A DNA stretch of 64,000 nucleotides, taken from the NCBI RefSeq assembly GCF_963677685.1, contig NZ_OY782186.1, positions 2,356,001 through 2,420,000 of the forward strand. Reading direction: 5' to 3'. The position numbers and the translations under genes were made by a program. Under the pieces are notes generated by a model that was not told where the DNA came from, searched no databases, and worked only from the letters and a program-made list of their open reading frames with translations. Source of the stretch: an uncultured Bacteroides sp. GTDB taxonomy: Bacteria > Bacteroidota > Bacteroidia > Bacteroidales > Bacteroidaceae. Below, piece after piece: positions 17,400-26,597 of the stretch; the first letter of the stretch is position 1, and each line of letters begins with the position of its first letter.

Positions 17400-17440
17400 A
17401 TATCTTTGGTTTTAATAATTTGCCTTTATAGATTTATCTT

Positions 17441-18199
17441 TTAAATCACATAGCTTATTGCAATCTTTTTATTTGAACATCTTACTATGTCAATTTTCAC
17501 TCCATAGATATGTTCTATCGTTCCCGCTGTTATAACTTCCTCAGGAGTTCCATATGCCACGATACGCCCCTCTTTTAAAGCATAAATCTTATCACAGAAG
17601 TTATATGCAAATGCAATATCATGAACTGCTATAACAGTTGTTATATGTATCTTTTTTAATAAAGAAAATAATTGAAGTTGATATTTTATATCCAAATGAT
17701 TGGTTGGCTCGTCTAAAATGAGACATTTGGGTTGTTGAGCTAAAGCTCTTGCGACTATGATTCTTTGTTTCTCACCGCCTGAGAGAGTTGATATCATACG
17801 TCTTTGATACTCAACCATTCCTATAACTTCCAATGTATTTACAACTATAGCCTTGTCCTCAGCATTTATTTTTTCAAAATTCTTCTTATGAGGATATCTA
17901 CCCATCATTACAAAATCAAAAACGGTAAAATCAAAATCCGTAGCATTAAATTGGCCTACTACTGCCATTTGTTTAGCCATTTGCTTAAATGATGAAATTG
18001 AAATGTCGAGTTCATCTAAAAAGATTGTTCCGGTAATGGGCTTTAGGTTTTTATATATTGTTTTCAATAGTGTGGATTTTCCACTGCCGTTAGCTCCTAA
18101 CAATCCTATAAATTGTTTAGATTCGGCGACTAAAGAGATATCTTCAATAATAGTTCTATCCTTAATTTTTGTACTTACATTTTTTATATTTAGCTTCAT
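17441..18199 (-). CDS. FecE/BtuD-like ABC transporter ATPase
   Basis: This 252-aa ATPase has Walker A GLLGANGSGKSTLLKTIY, Q-loop AVVGQFN, signature LSGGEKQRIIVARALAQQP, Walker B CLILDEPTNHLD and switch His in IAVHDIAFA. It belongs to the iron-chelate/B12 importer group and should power the FecCD permease encoded just upstream (15-bp gap). It is the last gene of the leftward uptake operon. The siderophore-type substrate is inferred from the linked TonB receptor and PchR-like regulator. Confidence 0.93.
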   Translation of the reverse strand: MKLNIKNVSTKIKDRTIIEDISLVAESKQFIGLLGANGSGKSTLLKTIYKNLKPITGTIFLDELDISISSFKQMAKQMAVVGQFNATDFDFTVFDFVMMGRYPHKKNFEKINAEDKAIVVNTLEVIGMVEYQRRMISTLSGGEKQRIIVARALAQQPKCLILDEPTNHLDIKYQLQLFSLLKKIHITTVIAVHDIAFAYNFCDKIYALKEGRIVAYGTPEEVITAGTIEHIYGVKIDIVRCSNKKIAISYVI

Positions 18200-18213
18200 T
18201 ATTTACTCTTTAT

Positions 18214-19227
18214 TTATGAACCATAATTTTGTTTGAGAAAAATCAGAAGAAATATTGGAGCCCCAATTATAGAAGTAATAATGCCAATAGGAACTTCTTG
18301 ATGTTCTATTAATATTCTAGACAGCAGATCAACAAGAACCAGAAAGATACTCCCACTTAACAATACTAAGGGCAATATATTACTATTAGCTGTTTTGCAT
18401 ATAGCACGGACAGCATGTGGAACTATAAGTCCAACAAATCCAATGATTCCACACTGAGCGACCATTATTCCTGTCAGAATAGTGACAATTAATATGTAGA
18501 CCTTTCTTTTTCGATAAATATTAATACCTAAAGTTGAAGCCGTTTCCTCTCCCAAACTAAGAATATTTAAAGTTCTGTATTGTGTGAAAAAATAAAGTAT
18601 AGAAAAGAGTAAGAAAACAGCTAATATAACGACTTGTAGCCATGATATATTGGCTAAACTGCCCATTGTCCAAAATGTAATACTCCTTATCCCTTCCACA
18701 TCATTTGCTAAATAAATAAGCATATTACTAATTGCAGTACAAAGTACATTTACAATAACACCAGCTAATATTAATCGAGTGTTAGTCTGTTTTCTCTTAT
18801 AACCGGCAATTATATTGGCAATAGTAATGGCACTTATTGCACCAATGAAAGCCCATGCAGAGATTGTAATCTCCTGTGGAAGATTATGATGTGAGAAAGG
18901 AAAATCAACTAAAATAGCAAATGTTGCTCCCAATGCCGCTCCTGATGATACTCCGAGAATATAAGGATCCGCCAACACATTTTGGATTGATGCCTGCATT
19001 ACATATCCACATAAAGCCAGACCACATCCAGTCAATGCTGCGAAAAGTATTCTTGGTAAGCGCAAATTAACAATGACATCTCGAATCAGGCTATTATCTT
19101 TCTTTTGTAAGGCTTCAAATATCTCAGAAAATGAGATATTTAGCTGTCCGATTTTTAACGATAGAAAGATAAATAAAAAAAGAAGCATGAAAAGTAATAA
19201 GATACTTATAGAGTATGATTTATTCAT
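18214..19227 (-). CDS. FecCD-family ABC permease for an iron chelate
   Basis: This roughly 337-aa protein has about nine to ten hydrophobic helices and the family motifs LRLPRILFAALTGCGLALCG, QASIQNVLADPYILGVSSGA and GFVGLIVPHAVRAI. It would form the inner-membrane channel with the ATPase downstream. An upstream ATG at 19251 is possible, but the ATG at 19227 (MNKSYSISIL) gives a normal membrane start and a short 8-bp overlap with the binding-protein gene. Part of the TonB-MFS-SBP-permease-ATPase operon. Confidence 0.92.
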   Translation of the reverse strand: MNKSYSISILLLFMLLFLFIFLSLKIGQLNISFSEIFEALQKKDNSLIRDVIVNLRLPRILFAALTGCGLALCGYVMQASIQNVLADPYILGVSSGAALGATFAILVDFPFSHHNLPQEITISAWAFIGAISAITIANIIAGYKRKQTNTRLILAGVIVNVLCTAISNMLIYLANDVEGIRSITFWTMGSLANISWLQVVILAVFLLFSILYFFTQYRTLNILSLGEETASTLGINIYRKRKVYILIVTILTGIMVAQCGIIGFVGLIVPHAVRAICKTANSNILPLVLLSGSIFLVLVDLLSRILIEHQEVPIGIITSIIGAPIFLLIFLKQNYGS

Positions 19228-20095
19228 ATTGTAAAAATTTAGCAACTTCAAAATAAACCTCTTGCATGTTTATTGTTCCTCTAATAGATTGAGTATAATT
19301 AACTTCCAAAATGTTTTTATTGTAAACTGCTGGAAGATGTCTTAGATATCTATCTTTAGATAACTGGTTAATAAAACCTGGGTTCTTCTTTTTTCGAAAT
19401 TGAGTAATAATTATTTTATCCGGATTAGATTCCAGTATCGTTTCAATAGGCAAAATAAAGGGCTTGTTTCCCCAATTGATATATTCACTGCCACAATCTT
19501 CAATTATTTCATCTAATAAACATAAAGATGGCGGATAATAATAAAATTGATTACTGCTAAGATGAGATAGATGCAGGACACGCCTGTGCGGGAGTTGTTG
19601 TTTGGCAGATTTGCTCCTTAATTCTTGCAGATCAACGATGAATGAGTCTGCTCTGCTCTGAATATCAAACAGAACACCTACAGAATGAATATCTTTGAAA
19701 TAATTAACAAAGCTTTTATCCTGCCTATAGTCATCCATGGTAAAGACTTTTATCCCCCGTTTCTCCCAAAACTCTCTATTGCCTATACGGTCAACTCTCA
19801 ATGCAGCTTCCATTGCAAAAATTAAATCTGGCTTAAGAGATAAGATAGTCTCTTTATCAAGCCATCCTGTCGTTAAGATTGGCAGATTATCATATTTTTT
19901 CAATGAATTTATATCTTCTAAATAGGCAATTCCAACTATTCGTTCTTGTAAGTTCAACTCTAATAATAGATTCAGTGCGGATTGTCCAATAACAACAATC
20001 CTCTTATATTCTGATTTGGGAGGAGAAGGATAACTTGTTGAACAAGCCTCGAAAACAGATAGAATAATTATAACTATAAATAAGTACTTTTTCAT
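19220..20095 (-). CDS. Periplasmic iron-chelate binding lipoprotein (FecB/BtuF-like)
   Basis: The start at 20095 overlaps the MFS stop as ATGA; a longer frame to 20128 would intrude into the MFS gene. The 291-aa product begins MKKYLFIVIIILSVFEACST, a lipoprotein signal with the Cys near residue 18. It continues with family features: KRIVVIGQSALNLLLEL, LTTGWLDKETILSLKPDLI, RVLHLSHLSSN and IETILESNPDKIII. It should capture the substrate in the periplasm and deliver it to the FecCD permease. Confidence 0.88.
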   Translation of the reverse strand: MKKYLFIVIIILSVFEACSTSYPSPPKSEYKRIVVIGQSALNLLLELNLQERIVGIAYLEDINSLKKYDNLPILTTGWLDKETILSLKPDLIFAMEAALRVDRIGNREFWEKRGIKVFTMDDYRQDKSFVNYFKDIHSVGVLFDIQSRADSFIVDLQELRSKSAKQQLPHRRVLHLSHLSSNQFYYYPPSLCLLDEIIEDCGSEYINWGNKPFILPIETILESNPDKIIITQFRKKKNPGFINQLSKDRYLRHLPAVYNKNILEVNYTQSIRGTINMQEVYFEVAKFLQYE

Positions 20096-21480
20096 TTTTT
20101 CTTGGTAATAAGCAATGAAAGAAAACAAGCAGAGATAAGTAGCACAACAACGAAAAGTAATGAAATCTGAAAGGAATAACCGTAACCTCTTTCCTCACTC
20201 AAAGCAAAAAAGATACTACCAATGCCAGCTACTCCGATAGCAGAACCAATTTGCAAAGAACAATTGATTACGCCTGATGCCAGTCCTGCAAATTTGAAGG
20301 GAATACCGGACAAAGAAATACGGACAATGGAAGATAATGTAAATCCCATACCACATCCTGATAAAAACAGACCAGAATAGAATAAATAGGATGTTGGTTC
20401 GGGTAATGAAATACCGTAAATGATACAGCTAAGTCCTAAGGCATAAGACAAAAGTCCTATATTCAAAGAGTAATCTCCTACCTTCTTGATAACATAAGGA
20501 GAAGCTAATGAAGATAAGACAAATCCTATTCCAAAAGGGATAATAGCTGTTCCTGCGTCTAATGGATTCCAGTGTTGGTCCTCTTGCAAATAAATACCTA
20601 ATCCAAGATAAAAGATACCACTACAATAAAACAAAAATGCCACAATACTTCCTATCGATAAATTTTTATGTCTGAATACAGACATATTTACTAATGGTGT
20701 TTTACCTTTGACCGTTATTCTCTTTTCATAGCTGATAAAAGATATTAGAAATACAATACTACTTAATAGCATAGCAATAATAGAAATAGTCCAACCTTCT
20801 CCAGAAAGCAAAGTGAGCGGATATACAATCAATCCCAACGTTAGAGACAATAAAATAATTCCAAACACATCTATGCTCTCTTTTAATCTTTTGGATTCAT
20901 CAGGTAGCATAAATACCGCTCCTATCAAAGCCGATAATCCTATTGGAACATTCATCAAAAAAATAATTCTCCAACCTAAACCTCCAATATCATGAAAAAT
21001 TAACCAACCTCCGATATATTGACCTAAAACAGCAGCAAGTCCAAAAGTAAAACTATATAGAGCCATCACTCTTGGCTTTTCTTTTTCAGAAAAAGAAATA
21101 TGAATAATAGCTAAAATTTGCGGCCCCATGACAGCTCCAGATATTCCTTGAATGATTCTTCCTGTAATTATGATCATAGGGTTTGTTGCCAAGCCACATA
21201 TCATTGAAGCCATAATGAAACCAAACAAACCCAACATGAACATTCTCTTTCTACCAAATAAGTCGCCTAACCTGCCACCTGTTATTTGGAATACGGCATA
21301 CGCACAAGTGTAAAACGATACAATCATTTGTAATTGTCCGGCTGTTGTATTTAATCCTTTTTGAATAGAAGATAGCGCAAGATTTACAATATAAAAATCA
21401 AGTGGAGGTAATATTGTTGCAATTAGCAAAATCAATAGTATTACACCTTTTTTCCTTTTCTTACTATGTATTTTAATCAT
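20092..21480 (-). CDS. MFS transporter, DHA2 (EmrB/QacA-like)
   Basis: This 462-aa protein has 13-14 hydrophobic helices. Motif A is GGRLGDLFGRKRMF, the N-terminal helix carries PPLDFYIVNLALSSI, and motif C-like glycines are in GLAAVLGQYIGGWLI. Relatives export drugs or small molecules using protons. It lies inside a siderophore-type uptake operon (5 bp after the TonB receptor gene, ATGA-coupled to the binding protein). It might export a chelator or a stripped ligand, or import a chelate across the inner membrane. The position is seen; the substrate is not. Confidence 0.9.
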   Translation of the reverse strand: MIKIHSKKRKKGVILLILLIATILPPLDFYIVNLALSSIQKGLNTTAGQLQMIVSFYTCAYAVFQITGGRLGDLFGRKRMFMLGLFGFIMASMICGLATNPMIIITGRIIQGISGAVMGPQILAIIHISFSEKEKPRVMALYSFTFGLAAVLGQYIGGWLIFHDIGGLGWRIIFLMNVPIGLSALIGAVFMLPDESKRLKESIDVFGIILLSLTLGLIVYPLTLLSGEGWTISIIAMLLSSIVFLISFISYEKRITVKGKTPLVNMSVFRHKNLSIGSIVAFLFYCSGIFYLGLGIYLQEDQHWNPLDAGTAIIPFGIGFVLSSLASPYVIKKVGDYSLNIGLLSYALGLSCIIYGISLPEPTSYLFYSGLFLSGCGMGFTLSSIVRISLSGIPFKFAGLASGVINCSLQIGSAIGVAGIGSIFFALSEERGYGYSFQISLLFVVVLLISACFLSLLITKKK

Positions 21481-21485
21481 GTTTG

Positions 21486-23654
21486 TTAAAAATTATAAGT
21501 CATGTTTATTCTGAAATTTCTAGGATTTTCTGGACGCCAGTAATACCAACCGCTTGAATGGTGAGAGCCGTTATACAGGTATTTATCTAAAATATTATAA
21601 ATATTAAACGCTAAGCTAACTTCTTGATATTTCCAAGATACAGCACCGTCAAATCTGAAATAATTATTCAAAGGTTCTCCTTCTAGATCCCCAGACCACC
21701 ATGTTGCTCTATCTGCCATATACATAACCCCTCCAGATAGGCTTATATTTTTCAGGATCCCTCTCTGGAAATGATAATTAAGCCATGAATTGAATGTGTG
21801 TTTGGCATAGCCTGGTACAGTTGTTCCTTTTTCATATTGAGTTGTTGATCTTGTTATTTTAGAATCTGTATAAGCATAGTTTGCAATGATATTCATTCCT
21901 GTGAAGATTTTGCCCTTCAAGTCAAACTCTATCCCTTGTGTTTTTGTCTGTCCAAATTGTAATACGTAATTTTCGCCACCAATATTGTCCGGATCAGCAG
22001 AAATTTGATTTTCTTTCATAATTCTGTAAATCGATAATAGAGTATTCCATCTGCCCGATAGCCAGTCTTTTTTAATTCCCAATTCTATATTATTTCCTGT
22101 TAAAGGCTTAACTTTTTCTCCATTTCTGAGGTTACCACTTTGCGGTAAAAATGTTTGATCATATAATGCATACATATTCATCCCATTTGAAATAGAATAA
22201 GTCATACCAATTCTAGGCGTAATTTTTCTGTTCTTTGAGATAGTTCCATAATTATTCTCTTTTACATAGGTGTATCGTCCAGCTAAAGTTAAAATAAGTT
22301 TATCTTCAAACAAGGACAAGTCGTCTTGAACATATAAGCCAACGACGTCCGATTCTAAAAGAAATGAGGTTCCTACACGTTTTTTTAGATCTATGCTTCG
22401 ATTAAATTCGCCAACACCATAATAAGGTTTTTGATAATAAACATTATATATATTAAACGTTCCAATACTATCTAGCATATAGCTCTGAGAGAGATCAGCC
22501 ACATAGCTTTTGCTACTAATGTCAATTCCTGCAAGCAATCTATGCTCAATCATTTTCGTTTTATATCTTCCATTAACAAATAACTGAGTAAAACTCATTT
22601 CATTCTTTGCATCCCAGATATATCGCATCCTTTGCAAATTTCCTTCAGTATCAATGTTCTTTATCCATAAGAAAGAGCCTTTCTGATTATAGTCAAAGTA
22701 AGATGCTTGCGCTGTAATTTTCCAATTCTCATTGAATGAGTGTTTTAAATTAATTGTCAAATTTTGATCATAAACGACAGTTGGTTCAAGACTCGGATCT
22801 GAGAGAGTTCTACTTCGAGGAACTGTTGCATACCCCGTTTTAGAGAATAAATATTTTACACCAAGATCAGGCATTTTTGCATATTGATATATATATTCAA
22901 GTGTCAAAGAAGTACTCTTATTGAAATGATACATAAGAACAGGAGCAATACTTATTCTATCTGTTGACTCATATTCTCTGAAGGCTTTATTCATTTGTCC
23001 TCCAATATTCAAACGGTATTGTAAAGAATGCTCTTTATTCAAGTTTCCATCCATATCAAGCGTTGTTCTATATAGTCCATAGCTACCTGTTCCTATGGAA
23101 ACACGGCCTTTATCTATTCCTGTAGGTCGCTTGGTTACAATATTGTATATACCACTAGGTTCTCCATTTGACATCATAAAACCCGCCGGTCCTTTAACAA
23201 ATTCGACTTTGTCTATGAAGCTGGCATCTTCTGCTAAAATGCCATACAGACCAGATGTATTCATCCCGTTTCTAAAAGCACTTGCTCTAGAACCTCTCAT
23301 TGTGATATAAGTATACAAGTCACCCCAACCTTCTAACTTAGCAGCACCACTTACGTTTCGAGCAATTGCATCAGACATCGAATATATCTGTTGGTCAGCA
23401 AGTAATAGGCTGTTGACGATTTGTATATTTTGAGGAATTTTGAGTAAAGGAATTTCTAATCGTAATGATTTTGAAGGTGCACTTGTTTTGTATGAATTAC
23501 TATGCCCAACAACAACAATTTCATTTAAATGTTGGATTGACTGAACGGAATCCTCTTTTTGACTAAAAGACTTTTGACTCTGAGCGTTAGACGTTAAAAT
23601 AGGAACAAAAGTTAAAATAAATAGCAAAAAACTAGATTTATACATATGATTCAT
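21486..23654 (-). CDS. TonB-dependent siderophore receptor
   Basis: This 722-aa outer-membrane receptor has a signal peptide (FLLFILTFVPILTSNAQ), a TonB-box-like segment LNEIVVVGH, a plug domain (IPQNIQIVNSLLLADQQ, GSRASAFRNG, FVKGPAGFMMSNGEPSGIYN, IVTKRP) and a long beta-barrel ending in FRINMTYNF. The plug GEPSG.YNIVTKRP pattern is typical of ferric-siderophore receptors (FhuE/FoxA/FpvA-like) rather than SusC. There is no N-terminal carboxypeptidase-like domain. It is the first gene of the leftward operon, divergent from an AraC regulator. Confidence 0.93.
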   Translation of the reverse strand: MNHMYKSSFLLFILTFVPILTSNAQSQKSFSQKEDSVQSIQHLNEIVVVGHSNSYKTSAPSKSLRLEIPLLKIPQNIQIVNSLLLADQQIYSMSDAIARNVSGAAKLEGWGDLYTYITMRGSRASAFRNGMNTSGLYGILAEDASFIDKVEFVKGPAGFMMSNGEPSGIYNIVTKRPTGIDKGRVSIGTGSYGLYRTTLDMDGNLNKEHSLQYRLNIGGQMNKAFREYESTDRISIAPVLMYHFNKSTSLTLEYIYQYAKMPDLGVKYLFSKTGYATVPRSRTLSDPSLEPTVVYDQNLTINLKHSFNENWKITAQASYFDYNQKGSFLWIKNIDTEGNLQRMRYIWDAKNEMSFTQLFVNGRYKTKMIEHRLLAGIDISSKSYVADLSQSYMLDSIGTFNIYNVYYQKPYYGVGEFNRSIDLKKRVGTSFLLESDVVGLYVQDDLSLFEDKLILTLAGRYTYVKENNYGTISKNRKITPRIGMTYSISNGMNMYALYDQTFLPQSGNLRNGEKVKPLTGNNIELGIKKDWLSGRWNTLLSIYRIMKENQISADPDNIGGENYVLQFGQTKTQGIEFDLKGKIFTGMNIIANYAYTDSKITRSTTQYEKGTTVPGYAKHTFNSWLNYHFQRGILKNISLSGGVMYMADRATWWSGDLEGEPLNNYFRFDGAVSWKYQEVSLAFNIYNILDKYLYNGSHHSSGWYYWRPENPRNFRINMTYNF

Positions 23655-23703
23655 TATTTATATTCATTCTAAAGAATTATTTTTGTGCAAAAGTCATAGA
23701 TTA

Positions 23704-23728
23704 CGAACGATTTCATATTACGCGTTCG
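23704..23728. promoter_or_regulatory. Dyad between TonB receptor and AraC genes
   Basis: CGAACG (23704-23709) and CGTTCG (23723-23728) are inverted with a 13-bp spacer, between the divergent receptor and regulator starts. It is a plausible binding site for the adjacent AraC-type protein. Confidence 0.45.
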
Positions 23729-23759
23729 GACATATAAAAGACGCAAAAAGAAATATCTT

Positions 23760-24704
23760 ATGGATTATAGAATGACTATCAACTCCCAAGACTATCATAT
23801 AGCTGCTTTGAGAGATACTCAATGTGTAGCAGAAAGGGTTGATAACTTATGTGATAACAAAGGATTCAATATTGAACTCAACAATGTCTTTTTAGATAAA
23901 ATACATCTAAAATGGGGAAAGTACTCTGCTCCTTGTGTAAAATCCTATACCGTTTCTCCAGAAAAAAGCTCTATAACGGCTCATTTTTGTCTTCTAGGAT
24001 CTTGTGTTACAGAAGGGAATAATAATCTGGATATTCAACGGGGACAGTGCCTTCTATTCAGAGAGGATAAGGATGAATACCGATACCAAATGGAGACGGA
24101 CAATAAAGAAGGAGCTTTCTTTGAAATGTCAATGGATACAAAAATTTATATGGATATGTTTCAAGGCGAAAATGAAATTCTAGACGCTGTGATAGAAGGA
24201 AAAAGTCTATTTGCCCATTTAGCACAAAACTATCGCTTCCACACTATTATATCAGAGATGTACAACAATAAATCTAACTATTCAGGTAAATTAAAGAAGT
24301 TTTATTTAGAATCAAAAGCAATGGAACTTTTTCTTTTACAAATATCTTATCTTAAAAGCAAAAAAGAAATAAAAACGACTAAACTACTTAGTAGAGATAT
24401 AGAAGCAATTCAACAGGTTAGATATTTATTGGAAAATGATATGAAGCACATCTCTATTTCCCAATTAGCTTTATCTGTGGGTATAAATCAAACAAAGTTG
24501 AAATCAGGGTTTAAAGATTTATTCGGGAAAACAATCTTTGAATACTTGACTTCTATTAGAATGAAAAAAGCCCTTGAACTTCTAGAATCTACAGATTTAC
24601 CCATTTCTCAGGTTGCAGAGATTGTCGGTTATAAGTATGCCCAACATTTTACTGTTGCATTTCAAAAATCATTTGGGTTCTTACCTAGTGAGCTAAAATA
24701 TTAA
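23760..24704 (+). CDS. AraC-family regulator (PchR-like) of the siderophore locus
   Basis: The 314-aa protein ends in a two-HTH AraC domain (residues about 205-312): ISISQLALSVGINQTKLKSG, KDLFGKTIFEYLTSIRMKKA, DLPISQVAEIVGYKYAQHFT and VAFQKSFGFLPSEL. The N-terminal 200 residues resemble the ligand domain of PchR-type regulators, which are induced by an iron-siderophore. It is transcribed divergently from the TonB receptor, with a short dyad between them, so it probably activates the uptake operon when the chelate enters the cell. Confidence 0.9.
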   Translation: MDYRMTINSQDYHIAALRDTQCVAERVDNLCDNKGFNIELNNVFLDKIHLKWGKYSAPCVKSYTVSPEKSSITAHFCLLGSCVTEGNNNLDIQRGQCLLFREDKDEYRYQMETDNKEGAFFEMSMDTKIYMDMFQGENEILDAVIEGKSLFAHLAQNYRFHTIISEMYNNKSNYSGKLKKFYLESKAMELFLLQISYLKSKKEIKTTKLLSRDIEAIQQVRYLLENDMKHISISQLALSVGINQTKLKSGFKDLFGKTIFEYLTSIRMKKALELLESTDLPISQVAEIVGYKYAQHFTVAFQKSFGFLPSELKY

Positions 24705-24865
24705 TTATCAATAGAATAAAACAAGATTATGAATTGCTTTTTCAATCTAAGTTATTTTTATCCTCAAGATTTTAGTCATATAGAAGCAGAAATAAGGCGT
24801 TTAGACATTGATGAGAAATCTTGAAATGATTACCTTTTTATTTTATAGTGATTTAGCGTTACTCC

Positions 24866-24952
24866 ATGGTTCCCTTATTCCTAGTTTACGAGCTTTCTCC
24901 CAAGCTACCTTCCGAGCTTCATACTCTTTTTTTCCAAATAATTATCAGCCAT
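24866..24952 (-). pseudogene. Remnant of the small MADNYLEK gene
   Basis: The minus strand starts MADNYLEK as in the gene at 26598-26759, then shifts frame. The other frame reads EYEARKVAWEKARKLGI and runs straight into the duplicated DHFR-like 3' end. It is a frameshifted relic at a recombination joint. Confidence 0.7.
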
Positions 24953-25080
24953 AACCTCTTTTACATTTGATTGGAGAAATAAATATACAATATTACACCG
25001 AAAGCTAAACGGAATAAATAAGGAATAAGAGCTTATGTTTTGATTTATTATCATCTTACTAATAACCTCATTCCATCAAA

Positions 25081-25266
25081 TTACAACTTTCTTGTTTTGC
25101 TCATCCTTTGCTGATCCCGCCAAGCTCCTATCCTAACAATCATTATCGGCAAAAATATAGTAAACACATTAGGAGATATACCCACACTCTTTTGAAACAG
25201 ATACAGGAAATAAGATGAGCAAAAAAATAATAAAACATGCATTATATAAATATAATATTTTTTCAT
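25081..25266 (-). CDS. 61-aa membrane protein, paralog 2
   Basis: Same length and layout as the gene at 16958-17143: MKKYYIYIM, a first helix (HVLLFFCSSYFLYLF), QKSVGISP, a second helix (VFTIFLPIMIVRI) and a basic KTRKL tail. It lies downstream of the intact LuxR-like regulator gene with an 11-bp hairpin between them. The two may act together, but the function is unknown. Confidence 0.55.
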   Translation of the reverse strand: MKKYYIYIMHVLLFFCSSYFLYLFQKSVGISPNVFTIFLPIMIVRIGAWRDQQRMSKTRKL

Positions 25267-25334
25267 GATTTTAATTACTAATTAATTTATAAATATATTG
25301 CATAAATAGTGATTTTGTCATTTTTAAGCAAATA

Positions 25335-25379
25335 AAAAGCGTATAAAAAAAGTACATCAAAGCATTTGTATACGCTTTT
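25335..25379 (-). terminator. Hairpin after the LuxR-like regulator
   Basis: AAAAGCGTATA / TATACGCTTTT, an 11-bp perfect stem 13 bp after the regulator stop. It is the same as in copy 1 (17212-17256). Confidence 0.55.
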
Positions 25380-25391
25380 AGCCAATAGAAA

Positions 25392-25730
25392 TTATATTTC
25401 AAACATTTTTTTCACAAAATCAGATAGCGAATGACAATTTACATTCATTTTCTTTTTCAAACGGTAACGCCTCATCCGAAATGAACTAGGTAAGATATGT
25501 AATAGTTTCGCTATTTCAGTATTTCTCATATCAATTCGCATTAATAATATTATGTGAATATCATCTTCAGAAAGAACAGGAAAGCGTTGACGAATTTTAT
25601 TAGCAAAGCTATTTTGTGATAAATTTATCGAAGATTCTAATTCTTTCCATTCCGCATCGTTGAGGCATTTTAAGGATAATATCTTATCCCAAAGCCTTCT
25701 TTCCATCTTAATCATATTTAATTCTACCAC
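25392..25730 (-). CDS. Small LuxR-like HTH regulator, possibly a truncated long regulator
   Basis: The C-terminal half of this 112-aa protein is a LuxR/GerE-like helix-turn-helix: FPVLSEDDIHIILLMRIDMR, NTEIAKLLHILPSSFRMRRY, RLKKKMNV. In Bacteroides this domain usually ends long proteins with TPR repeats and a transmembrane helix. Those are absent here, and the first 50 residues are only a helical linker. It may be a stand-alone regulator or the last part of a decayed gene. A deleted copy lies at 17269-17399. Confidence 0.6.
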   Translation of the reverse strand: MVELNMIKMERRLWDKILSLKCLNDAEWKELESSINLSQNSFANKIRQRFPVLSEDDIHIILLMRIDMRNTEIAKLLHILPSSFRMRRYRLKKKMNVNCHSLSDFVKKMFEI

Positions 25731-25792
25731 ATTCTAGGTTTTGTAGATTACTTAGTTGACTTATTACTCCTATAACCATTCACTTTTTCTTT

Positions 25793-26054
25793 TCACCAAT
25801 ATCTTTGTTTCCCTTTATCATACTCAAAAATACATTCATCATTTCCACGTGTATGATGCTTCAAGTAAAGCAAAACATTTTTAGGTACAGAATAAACCAG
25901 AGAATCGGATGTCGGTGTTTGTATACCACTAGAATGCAAAATGATAATTCAAATTAATCGGATTACATATTGTCACAGGCAGATCTTCTTTGGAGACGCA
26001 ATGTTGACAGCCTGCTATTACCGCAAATAAAAGTAAAAGACAAATCGCTTTCAT
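25793..26054 (-). pseudogene. Remnant of a secreted lipoprotein (possibly glycosidase-like)
   Basis: The ATG at 26054 opens a lipoprotein signal (MKAICLLLLFAVIAGCQHC) followed by DLPVTICNPINLNYHF, reminiscent of N-termini of Bacteroides GH43-type enzymes, then a stop at 25929. The next frame continues without stops (VPKNVLLYLKHHTRGNDECI, FEYDKGKQRYW) to a TGA at 25793. A frameshift, probably with a large deletion, is the simplest reading. The glycosidase link is weak. Confidence 0.45.
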
Positions 26055-26597
26055 AATAGTAGTTTTAAGGATTCACTATATTTACAAAATATGTTATTTA
26101 TGTAAAATACAAGTACTACAAAAGTACAGACACCTCTTCATATTCATATAAAATTATGTTACAATTACTGACGATCCCAGTTACATTTATCAAGAATGTG
26201 TTACATTATTTTGCCTCAGTGTTACAAGAGAATAAAATTGAGTCTATTTTGCATATAACTTGTTCTAATAATAGCCTATAAATAGTTCCCGAAATATTAT
26301 AGAATAGCGTTTCGTTTTTTTCAAAGCCAAGTCCACTCAAGCCAAAAAGTGATGATTCTGGAGGACTATTAGTAGATTTATAGGGTAATACAGAAGAGCA
26401 AAAGGTTCAACGCATTGAGAAGGAATAATCAAAGCCTTGATATGATTAGTTTCAAGCCTATATACTTTTTGTTTTATAGGCTTGAAACTATTTATTTTGT
26501 TAAGTGAAACAAAATCTTTTATCCTGTTGAAAACAACTAGAATACATGCAGAAAGTTCGTTAGCATTTTATGTGAAGCATTTTATCCAAGAATATCA
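26055..26597. other. Gene-free AT-rich stretch with a 16-bp palindrome
   Basis: No intact gene is seen. Around 26384-26428 the plus strand reads GNTEEQKVQRIEKE and a stop, perhaps the end of a lost gene. Shortly after, TAGTTTCAAGCCTATA (26447-26462) and its exact complement (26475-26490) form a 16-bp stem with a 12-nt loop followed by TTTATTTTG. It is most likely the old terminator of that lost gene. Confidence 0.45.

Larger units (their letters stand above)
24820..25618. repeat. Direct repeat copy 2 flanking the siderophore locus
   Basis: Positions 24820-24868 match the 3' end of the DHFR-like gene at 16117-16162. The next 90 bp are a remnant of the small gene found intact at 26598-26759. 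From 24969 to 25618 the sequence matches copy 1 at 16847-17399. Both copies run in the same direction. Confidence 0.75.

Noticed and set aside
20096..20128. Longer start for the binding lipoprotein (MFSFIAYYQEK)
   Set aside because: It would hide the lipoprotein signal behind 11 extra residues and overlap the MFS gene; the ATGA-coupled start at 20095 fits better.
24730..24825. A 31-aa frame after the AraC gene
   Set aside because: Too short, no family resemblance, and it ends at the edge of the duplicated segment.
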